NCBI RefSeq assembly: GCF_025641885.1
Contig: NZ_JAOTQN010000002.1
Span: forward strand, 181,789-245,788
Reading direction: 5' to 3'
DNA length: 64,000 bases
Origin: Pyrobaculum sp. 3827-6
GTDB taxonomy: Archaea; Thermoproteota; Thermoprotei; Thermoproteales; Thermoproteaceae
Made by a program: the position numbers and the translations under genes. Within the stretch, counting starts at the first letter, position 1. Each line of letters begins with the position of its first letter. The notes under the pieces were generated by a model, which was not told where the DNA came from, searched no databases, and saw only the letters and a list, made by a program, of their open reading frames with translations. Shown here in pieces: positions 53,724 through 59,974 of this stretch.

Positions 53724-54382
53724 GAATAAAAAAGTTGATAATTATCGCGGTTGTAATAATTCTTTTTTCGTTTCTTGTGTTTTATCTATATCTCTCGTGG
53801 GGGTGCACCCTGGGGGTTGACGTCAAGTGTTTCGACACCACCCCCGGCGGGGGTGTGGTGTGGTCGCCGTGTAGCTACGACGGCGACGTAGAAATCGAGC
53901 CTGAAATTCCGCTCAACTGGGGGTTGCCTGGCCGGGAGGGCGGCAAATTTACATGCGTAGCTGGAGGGAGAGTTGGAAATAAGACGTACGTTGTTTTTAC
54001 AAGAGGGGTTGGCCTAATTATGCTGAACGACTCGCCGTTTTCTGATGGAGATACTGTTAGGTGCTACTGCGCGAGGCACTTCTGTATAAAAGTCGCCGTG
54101 CCGGCGGCGATAGGACTTGCCAGCGCCGTGTTGGTGGTTGACGTGGACAGCGGCGTGGGCTATCTGGGAATTAAATATGCTGATCCGCCACAATATTCAA
54201 ACGTCGTCTTTGGAAACGACGGCGTGTATCTAGCGTTGAGAAACGTCTGGGTCGTCAAGGAGATTGCTGGTGACCACATTTCCAACTGTTTCTACGTCGT
54301 AAAAGTCCGTCTGGATAGGGAGAGGCTGAGGCTGGGGATGCCGCTTTACAACACCACTGGGAGCTTCCTAAAGATATCCTAG
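53720..54382 (+). CDS. Membrane-anchored extracellular protein, unknown
   Basis: A 220-residue protein with one N-terminal membrane helix (KKLIIIAVVIILFSFLVFYL) after MRI, then an external domain with several Cys (WGCTLGVDVKCFD, RCYCARHFC) and strand-rich sequence. ATG 53720 overlaps the protease stop, so it is probably a substrate, inhibitor or anchor partner of that protease (inference). No family recognised. Confidence 0.6.
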   Translation: MRIKKLIIIAVVIILFSFLVFYLYLSWGCTLGVDVKCFDTTPGGGVVWSPCSYDGDVEIEPEIPLNWGLPGREGGKFTCVAGGRVGNKTYVVFTRGVGLIMLNDSPFSDGDTVRCYCARHFCIKVAVPAAIGLASAVLVVDVDSGVGYLGIKYADPPQYSNVVFGNDGVYLALRNVWVVKEIAGDHISNCFYVVKVRLDRERLRLGMPLYNTTGSFLKIS

Positions 54383-54620
54383 GTGAGGCGTGGCGGCAGT
54401 GGGGGAGGGGTAGCAAGGGCGCCTAGTGGATTTCAGTCGCCGAGCCCCGCTCTTTGCAAACTCCTCGGCATGTACCACTACGTTACATACGGGACGAGGT
54501 TATTTCCCTCTGAAAATCGTGTCTCTAAGTCTGTTTCAATACCCAAGCCAGATGTGCCCCTTATGTTTAGTTTAGTACGGCGTCTGCGAAGTTGTGGACG
54601 TGGCTTGAGTAGATAATTGA
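54383..54620 (+). other. No supported gene; probable decayed sequence
   Basis: An open frame from GTG 54383 reads poorly as protein, and other frames are interrupted. Codon pattern differs from the adjacent genes. It may be the 5' remains of the propeller-like gene that follows or simply spacer. Confidence 0.4.
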
Positions 54621-55073
54621 ATCTGGCGGCGCTGTGTCAAGCCTCCTCTGGCCTCTGTAGTAAAGCGTGTTAATACCATAAATCCAGGTATAGAGGGGTT
54701 CGCTTGGGGCGCCGCCTTTGACGGAAGGGGGAACGCCTACATATACGGCCTCGGCGGCGTGGTTATGTACAACAGGTACGGGGAGAGGGTGGCGGAGGCC
54801 CGCGGTGTTTCAAGCGCGGGCGCTGTATATCTAGAGGATAAGCTGTACGTATTTACAGATCAATTCCGGCTCCTCCTCTTTAACCCAAATTTAGAAAAAC
54901 TAGAGGAGGTTGATTTAGAGCCAGAGCTTTCGAAGTATATAGACATGGTTGGATTTCCACAGGTTTACGCCGTGGCTTCCGACGGAAAGACCATCTACGC
55001 CGTCGGGGGGTTTATGTTATCTAGAACTGGAGCCGGATCTCCCCACCAGTTCATATTTGCCATATCTCCATAA
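54621..55073 (+). pseudogene. Fragment of a beta-propeller-like protein
   Basis: In one frame the sequence reads coding-like from about 54663 (INPGIEGFAWGAAFDGRGNA, YIYGLGGVVMYNRYGERVAE, KLYVFTDQFRLLLFNPNLEK) with the blade-like repetition of NHL/PQQ propellers. The first stop upstream is at 54618, and no ATG or GTG occurs before residue ~47 (GTG 54759, ATG 54765). So the 5' end is missing or frameshifted, or a non-canonical start is used. The stop TAA at 55071 is also the first base set of the next promoter motif. Confidence 0.5.
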
Positions 55074-55085
55074 GCTTTATCCACC
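55071..55085 (+). promoter_or_regulatory. Element promoter motif, variant
   Basis: TAAGCTTTATCCACC begins 33 nt before ATG 55104, the same spacing as the exact TAAGGTTTTTCCGCC copies. It differs at three positions. Confidence 0.55.
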
Positions 55086-55103
55086 CACCCCCCGCACAGC
55101 CGT

Positions 55104-55316
55104 ATGATGGCCGTCTACGGCGGCTGTGTCGAGCACCCCCAAGTCGTCTGCGTAAAGTCGAGAAAGGAGCTCCTCAGCCACGTCGGCAGGAGCTTCCTCG
55201 TGGTGGTGGGGGACGAGGCCCTGGCGAGAGAGCTGGGGGCGGCCTACTTCACAGAGGAGGAGTGGGCCGAGTTCGTAAAGTTTTTCCAGGAGGAGGTGAA
55301 GAAAGGCAATGCCTAA
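55104..55316 (+). CDS. Small unknown protein preceding the RadA paralog
   Basis: A 70-residue protein (HPQVVCVKSRKELLSHVGRS, FTEEEWAEFVKFFQEEVKKG). It overlaps the RadA-like gene by 8 bp and is led by a variant of the element promoter motif. No family recognised. Confidence 0.55.
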   Translation: MMAVYGGCVEHPQVVCVKSRKELLSHVGRSFLVVVGDEALARELGAAYFTEEEWAEFVKFFQEEVKKGNA

Positions 55317-56241
55317 GAAGGCGGAGGCTCCCGAGGAGTGCCAGCAGTACAGGGGGCCTAGGCGGGAGGACGTGGTCAAGCTCTGCGCGGAGCTTGGCGG
55401 CTTGAGGCACCTCGCAGTGAAGAACGTGGTGGAGCTGGCCCAGCTCCTCGAGCTGGAGGACGACCTAGAGAAGGCGGAGGAGGTACTCGCCGCTGTTAGG
55501 AGAGCGGCGGGCGTCGGCGCCAGGGTTGTGCCGGTGTCGGAGGCCGTTAAGTCCTACGCCGCGGCCGAGGTGTTGAAGACGCATGTGAGCGAATTTGATG
55601 AAAAAGTGCCGTGGGGTGGCTTGAGATACGGCTACATCTACGGGCTGGCTGGGGAGTACGGGGCGGGGAAGTCCATGTTCGCCATTCAAGCGTCGGTGCT
55701 GGCGGCTGTCGCTGGCAAGCGCGTCGTCTACATAGACACCGAGGGTGCTTTGAACCTCTCCCTCTTCGAGAGGGTGGCTAAGAGGTTCGGCTCCGACTTG
55801 ACCGCGCTGTCTGACAGGCTACACATCACCCAGGTCATCGACCCAATCGACTTGAAGGAAGTCCTCCTCTCGCTTAGGGGCGTGGACGTGGTTGTGGTGG
55901 ACTCCATGGTGTCTCACGCCCTACGCGCCCAGTTTAGGGGTAGAGAAAGGCTTGCCGCCCGTCAGCAACTGCTGGCCTACTTCCTAGACATTTTGAGGAG
56001 GATGGCCGCCGTCTACGGCACTCTGTCCATACTGACGGACCAGGTCATCGACGTGCCGGACTTTTTCAGTAGCAAGAGGCCTGCCGGCGGCAACGTCTTG
56101 CTTCACGGAGTACACGCGCTGTTTTTAATGCGCCGCCCCAATAAGCAGAAGGCGGAGGGCGTGATGATCCCGCTGGACGTGCCGGGGATGGCACCCACAG
56201 TTGAGATTCGCTACGAGATTCGGGATGACGGCCTCTACTAG
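55309..56241 (+). CDS. RadA/RecA-superfamily ATPase, divergent paralog
   Basis: A 310-residue protein with RadA layout: an N-terminal helical domain (VVKLCAELGGLRHLAVKNVV, similar to the helix-hairpin-helix region), Walker A GEYGAGKS at 115-122, Walker B DVVVVDS at 193-199 and a KRPAGGNVLLHGVHALFLM segment like L2 and after. It is clearly not the housekeeping RadA (atypical Walker A). The stop codon TAG shares its G with the first GTTCTCAC of the tandem array just downstream, so it may act on that site. Confidence 0.8.
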   Translation: MPKKAEAPEECQQYRGPRREDVVKLCAELGGLRHLAVKNVVELAQLLELEDDLEKAEEVLAAVRRAAGVGARVVPVSEAVKSYAAAEVLKTHVSEFDEKVPWGGLRYGYIYGLAGEYGAGKSMFAIQASVLAAVAGKRVVYIDTEGALNLSLFERVAKRFGSDLTALSDRLHITQVIDPIDLKEVLLSLRGVDVVVVDSMVSHALRAQFRGRERLAARQQLLAYFLDILRRMAAVYGTLSILTDQVIDVPDFFSSKRPAGGNVLLHGVHALFLMRRPNKQKAEGVMIPLDVPGMAPTVEIRYEIRDDGLY

Positions 56242-56494
56242 TTCTCACATGCCGTTTTTCCGCCGAGCTTTCCGGTTTGTGAGAACGGCGTGTCGACTGC
56301 AATACGCCGTTCCTCACACGCCGTCTCGGAGGCGGGTTCTCCGCTGTGTGAGAACTAGCGTCTGGCTCCGCGGCGCGGCGTTCTCACCCCGCGCCTCTTC
56401 GCCGGATTTCTCGGCTTGTGAGAACAAGCGTTTGAAAAACGGCGCATCGTTCTCACCCGCCGTCTCTACGCCGGGCCTCTCGCTTCGTGAGAAA
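56241..56494 (+). repeat. Four-unit ~69-bp tandem array of GTTCTCAC/GTGAGAAC pairs
   Basis: GTTCTCAC starts at 56241, 56309 (as GTTCCTCAC), 56380 and 56449. Its inverted partner GTGAGAAC starts at 56279, 56348, 56418 and 56487 (last as GTGAGAAA). Periods are 68-71 bp. Inner sequences also resemble each other (CGCCGTCTC, then CGCCGG, then TTCTCGGCTT-like bases). The array fills the 296-bp gap between the RadA paralog and the gene at 56538. It is likely a protein-binding locus such as origin, partition or transfer site. Confidence 0.85.
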
Positions 56495-56537
56495 CGGCGC
56501 GGCCGGGGGTGGGGATTAGCCCCTCTTCTCGATAGAC

Positions 56538-56879
56538 ATGTCCTACGCGTCTGTGGCTAGGGGCGTGGTAGGGGGTGTGTCTGTCTACGTATGGCGCCGA
56601 GGCGACTCTCTCTACGCCACTCTCTACTACGGCGGGAGGAAGAAGACAGTATACCTCGGCAGGTGGGAGCCCCGAGAAGCCGCAGGTCGAGAGGGGGACT
56701 GCGTGGAGAGGTTGAGGGCTGTGCTGAGGGAGGTGGCTTGCCTCGTGGAGCTGGCCAGAAGAGCGAGGGACTCCGTGAGAGACCCCCTCGCCGCGGAGGC
56801 CCTCGGGGAGTGGGCCTACCCACCCCGCGTCGTGAGGGACGCTCTGGAGGAGTTTGAAGTGACGTGCGGAGAGGTTTAA
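56538..56879 (+). CDS. Unknown element protein
   Basis: A 113-residue protein with a small beta-sheet start (VSVYVWRRGDSLYATLYYGG, KKTVYLGRWEP) reminiscent of Arm-type DNA-binding domains of integrases, then a helical part (CVERLRAVLREVACLVELAR). The resemblance is weak and no catalytic recombinase domain follows. It lies directly after the tandem array. Confidence 0.5.
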   Translation: MSYASVARGVVGGVSVYVWRRGDSLYATLYYGGRKKTVYLGRWEPREAAGREGDCVERLRAVLREVACLVELARRARDSVRDPLAAEALGEWAYPPRVVRDALEEFEVTCGEV

Positions 56880-56899
56880 AGCTGGGTGTTTTGTCTCCC

Positions 56900-57895
56900 G
56901 TGGTCTGTGGCTTTTTTAAAAAGATGTTTACTCTGGCGGGGCTTCCCGAGTCTGTGGCTGATATTAGAGCTAGGCTTGTGTATAGAGAGTTGTTAGAGAG
57001 GTACTACTCATGCGGCGTGCGTTGCGAGGAAGTCATCGTGAAGTACGGCCGCAGCCTAAGCGACGAGGAGCTGTTTGAAATGTGTAAAAAGTACTACTTC
57101 GACTTGTTGACGCGGTATGCGGATTGTACAGAAGTCGTGATACGGAATAGGTTGTGCGTCGTGTTTCCGAAGATTGCGTATGGGAGGACTTTCTACCCCC
57201 GGTACTTCTTCACAGACAGGGAGAAGGCGGGGCGCGTCCTCGCCTTGATAAAAGCTATTCTCGATAGACAGTTTGAACACGACGTGCTTTGTCTAATAGA
57301 GTTGAAGAGCGGGGAGGGCGTGGTGACTTGGCCAAGTTTTTACCAATGCGCCGTGGGGGAGCCACATGAGTGGGACTGGCGGAGGGTGGGCAGGGCGGGG
57401 CCTGTGGGGGATCTGCGCAGGGAAATTTCAAAGACGTTAAGCGATATGAAGTGGCTGGTCTACAACGCCGCGGAGGGCTACGTCTTAGACGACGCCGTTG
57501 TCCTCTTCGACCCGTCCAGCGTGTTGGCTATGAGGCAGTTCGCCGCCGCCTGGCTTCTGTTCGGCGGCGTCTACACCCCGTGGCCAGCCGCCTACGTGGC
57601 CGTGGGGGAGAGCGCCTACAGATTTGCAAAGGCGCTTCTAAATCTGTACAAGGCGTGGGAGGGGGTCAGGGAGGAGCTTAGACGTCTAGGCGAGGCGTGG
57701 GACAACCCCAAGGTGAGGCGCATACCTGAGATGTACAGCCGCCTGGCCGAGAGGGCCGACGACGTCTTCGACGACTTCGCCGCCGAGCTCCTTACCAAAT
57801 TCCAGCTCTGGGGACACCCCACCGTCGTCACTCTAGAGACAGGTATCGAGGAGTACAAGACATACGACGTCTACTGGCGGAATATTAAGAGGTAG
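56900..57895 (+). CDS. Unknown element protein
   Basis: A 331-residue protein starting at GTG 56900, chosen because GAGGTTTAAAG lies about 26 nt upstream. A Cys-rich first third (CGVRCEEVIVKYG, MCKKYYFDLL, DCTEVVIRNRLC) precedes a helical remainder (LAMRQFAAAWLLFGGVYTPW, LLNLYKAWEGVREELRRLGE). It sits between the two repeat arrays, the position expected of a replication or partition protein, but nothing in the sequence proves that. Confidence 0.55.
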   Translation: MVCGFFKKMFTLAGLPESVADIRARLVYRELLERYYSCGVRCEEVIVKYGRSLSDEELFEMCKKYYFDLLTRYADCTEVVIRNRLCVVFPKIAYGRTFYPRYFFTDREKAGRVLALIKAILDRQFEHDVLCLIELKSGEGVVTWPSFYQCAVGEPHEWDWRRVGRAGPVGDLRREISKTLSDMKWLVYNAAEGYVLDDAVVLFDPSSVLAMRQFAAAWLLFGGVYTPWPAAYVAVGESAYRFAKALLNLYKAWEGVREELRRLGEAWDNPKVRRIPEMYSRLAERADDVFDDFAAELLTKFQLWGHPTVVTLETGIEEYKTYDVYWRNIKR

Positions 57896-57907
57896 CCTTT
57901 ATCCGCC
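57893..57907 (+). promoter_or_regulatory. Element promoter motif, variant
   Basis: TAGCCTTTATCCGCC begins 32 nt before GTG 57925. It shares TTT-TCCGCC with the exact copies and TTTATCC with the 55071 copy. It overlaps the stop of the upstream gene. Confidence 0.5.
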
Positions 57908-57924
57908 AACTGAAAACTGTCTAC

Positions 57925-58239
57925 GTGCCAAGGACCCCGGGCCGCCTCTGCTGTGAAAAGCTGAGGGAAGCCGCCGTTAGGCTTCTGGAGAGGGGTCTCT
58001 CCGCGGAGGAGGTGGCCGCGGTGCTGGGCGTCTCGGAGAGGTCTGTGAGGAGGTGGGCCTCGGGGAAGGCCGTGGTAGCTATGGAGAAGTCTGTGAATAT
58101 GCAGAGGGCCGAGAGAGGGGGCGCCGCCGGGAGGAGAGAAGCCGCCGAGAGGCCGGGCGCTCCGCCCGTAGACAACGTCTGGGTGGCGATTCTGAGGAAG
58201 AGGCTGAACTCTAGCGCCGCGGACGAAAACGCCGGGTGA
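57925..58239 (+). CDS. Helix-turn-helix protein adjacent to iteron-like array
   Basis: A 104-residue protein with an N-terminal helix-turn-helix (AVRLLERGLSAEEVAAVLG, then VSERSVRRWASGK, residues 17-48) of the transposase/resolvase-like type. A flexible Arg/Gly/Ala-rich stretch and a short C-terminal helix (VWVAILRKRLNS) follow. Because its stop is immediately followed by about ten ~31-bp repeats, the simplest inference is that it binds them, as a centromere-binding or initiator-type protein. Own promoter motif at 57893. Confidence 0.7.
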   Translation: MPRTPGRLCCEKLREAAVRLLERGLSAEEVAAVLGVSERSVRRWASGKAVVAMEKSVNMQRAERGGAAGRREAAERPGAPPVDNVWVAILRKRLNSSAADENAG

Positions 58240-58240
58240 C

Positions 58241-58555
58241 GTCCACGCCTGTGGCATTTCCCGCCGGGTTCTGTCCACGTCGGAGACATTCCCCGCTTTT
58301 ATTGACTACGGCGCTGACATAAACACCGAGTTATGTCCACGGCGTGGACATTCCCCGCCTCTATTGACCGCGGCGGGGACATTTCACGTCGTGTATTAAC
58401 CTCGGCGTTGACTTAAAACGGCGGGTTTTGTCTCCCGGCGCGGGCATTACACGCCGTGTAACGACCTCGGCGCGGGCGTAAACGCGCGTTATATCCACTC
58501 CCCTACCTGAGGCGTGGACGTAATACGGCGTGTAATGCCCGCGCCGAGGGCCGGC
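58241..58555 (+). repeat. Array of about ten degenerate ~31-bp iteron-like repeats
   Basis: Units with a CNCGGCG-like start, a GGACATT-like middle and a CGCCG-then-TTATTGAC-like end begin near 58244, 58276, 58307, 58338, 58369, 58401, 58434, 58466, 58508 and 58540. Spacing is 31-33 bp except one of 42. Many units contain CGGCG and CGCCG as an internal inverted pair. Three helical turns per unit would place bound proteins on one face. It fills the 374-bp gap 58240-58613 that has no gene on either strand that I believe. Confidence 0.8.
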
Positions 58556-58580
58556 CCGTGGAGGAAGTTTAGGGAATATG

Positions 58581-58595
58581 TAAGGTTTTTCCGCC
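58581..58595 (+). promoter_or_regulatory. Element promoter motif
   Basis: TAAGGTTTTTCCGCC begins 33 nt before ATG 58614, right after the iteron-like array, so repeat-bound protein could control this promoter. Confidence 0.7.
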
Positions 58596-58613
58596 TCCAA
58601 GCAAGGGGTGGAC

Positions 58614-59120
58614 ATGCCCCCGAAAAACACACAACAGATAAAGAACATGGAGAAGCCCGCCGCGGAGAAGGCTAAGAAACTTGCAATAGCCGCGCTGGCG
58701 TTGCTTGTGCTGGTAGCGCCCGTGCTCGCCCAGCAGAGCGGTAAGGATCTCGTACTTAATAGCGGCGCAGTGGAAAGCGTTAGGTCAGCCGCCGGCGCTC
58801 TCATGGCCGTATGGGGCATAGCGTGGTGGGCCTCGTTGATAATCTTCGGGCTGTACTACTTCGTAATGTCGAAACTAGCCCCCGCCTCCTGGGCTAGGTG
58901 GGGCTACATCAACGACTTGATAGACAAGTACAAGTGGCTACTACTCACCATGCTCATATCGCCTTTCGCAGTTGGCCTCGTGGTGCTGGGCGTAGACCTG
59001 GCGGCAAAGGCCTGGGGCACCCAGAGCCAGCTAGACCCTCTGAAGACTGTGACAGACTTCCTAAGCCAGGTGTTAATCAAAAGCATAGTAGACGCCTCCA
59101 ATGCGCTGAGGTTCTGGTAA
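58614..59120 (+). CDS. Signal-peptide protein with two-helix pilin-like topology
   Basis: A 168-residue protein. A basic N-terminus is followed by a signal-peptide-like segment (LAIAALALLVLVAPVLAQQ, 23-41) with a likely cleavage after Ala39. Two long hydrophobic helices follow (about 60-88 and 107-133) with a short loop (SWARWGYINDLIDKYK), then an amphipathic tail. This fits VirB2-type mating-pilus subunits, to which crenarchaeal CedA1/TedC pilins are related, although it is longer than most. A VirB6-like channel piece is the alternative. First gene of the unit with the polytopic and giant proteins. Confidence 0.6.
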   Translation: MPPKNTQQIKNMEKPAAEKAKKLAIAALALLVLVAPVLAQQSGKDLVLNSGAVESVRSAAGALMAVWGIAWWASLIIFGLYYFVMSKLAPASWARWGYINDLIDKYKWLLLTMLISPFAVGLVVLGVDLAAKAWGTQSQLDPLKTVTDFLSQVLIKSIVDASNALRFW

Positions 59121-59974
59121 TGCTAACCACCCCCGAAATAATAACTCTTTTTTCCTCCTCTATCATCTTCATCTACGGCCTCTACGCCTCGATTTTGTAT
59201 ACCCTGGGCGGCGCTAGGGAGAGGGAGGAGGCCCGCCACACTCTGTACAGAGCCCTAATCGCCGGGCTGTTGTTCGCCGCTGTTATGCTCTCCACGGCGC
59301 TGGTGGGCTTCGGCGTTAGGGGGTTTCTAGAGGCAGTTGAAGTAGCGACGAGCGAGACTAAGGGAAAGCCGCTTGAGCCCTACTGCCTCAGGCACTTCGA
59401 CCTGGCTCCGTCGTTCGACATAGACGCCTATCTCACAGCCGGCGCCAGGGCGCTTAACTGCGCCGCTTCTGTCTTTCAGCAGAAGTTCAGCCGGTATGTA
59501 GACGCCTACGGCTTCCTCTTCGGCGTGACCACCGCCACCGGCATGCTGGGCGTAACCTCGCCGTTCTCCATGGGCCTCTTCCAAGTGGCCATGCCCTTCT
59601 CGGGCGCGGCAAACGGAGCCATGCTGTCCCTAGCCACCGCCTACGCCGCCTCCCTCCTCTCGATGGGCCTCCTGGCGCTTGCCGGCCTCGCCGCCGTGCT
59701 GATAGCCATAGAGAGGCTTGAGTTGATGGGGGCCGTCATCGCGGCTTTCAACATGGCCATGCCCCCCGCCCTGGCCGCCTATGCAGACTACGTGAGGAGA
59801 ATCGAGATTACCTCCTTCGGATACCCCATTAACTACGGCGCCGTGCTGAACGCAGTGGTGCCGGCCGCCGACATAGCCGCCGCCGCGGCCCTAGCCTTCA
59901 CCATGGCCGGGGCGCTGACAGCCGCCATTACATACGCCATGACCAAGATACCAGAGAGAATATCTGTCGAATGA
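59120..59974 (+). CDS. Polytopic membrane protein (CedA/VirB6-like candidate)
   Basis: A 284-residue protein with about six to seven membrane segments (LFSSSIIFIYGLYASILYTL, ALIAGLLFAAVMLSTALVGF, LATAYAASLLSMGLLALAGL, AALAFTMAGALTAAITYAM). One external loop bears two Cys (EPYCLRHFD, LNCAASVF). ATG 59120 shares its A with the upstream stop (TAATG). Ala/Gly-rich helices are typical of VirB6/TrbL channel proteins. Its stop overlaps the giant gene by ATGA. Confidence 0.6.
   Translation: MLTTPEIITLFSSSIIFIYGLYASILYTLGGAREREEARHTLYRALIAGLLFAAVMLSTALVGFGVRGFLEAVEVATSETKGKPLEPYCLRHFDLAPSFDIDAYLTAGARALNCAASVFQQKFSRYVDAYGFLFGVTTATGMLGVTSPFSMGLFQVAMPFSGAANGAMLSLATAYAASLLSMGLLALAGLAAVLIAIERLELMGAVIAAFNMAMPPALAAYADYVRRIEITSFGYPINYGAVLNAVVPAADIAAAAALAFTMAGALTAAITYAMTKIPERISVE

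Noticed and set aside
56241..58555. CRISPR-like reading of the two repeat arrays
   Set aside because: The repeats are degenerate, contain inverted half sites, lack uniform unique spacers, and no cas genes are near.
48434..58595. Shine-Dalgarno reading of the TAAGGTTTTTCC motif
   Set aside because: At 33 nt from the start codon it is too far for ribosome binding and matches the BRE-TATA distance of leaderless transcripts.
58361..58819. Minus-strand 152-codon frame across the iteron array
   Set aside because: It runs antisense through the repeat array and into the pilin-like gene, with composition explained by the opposite strand.
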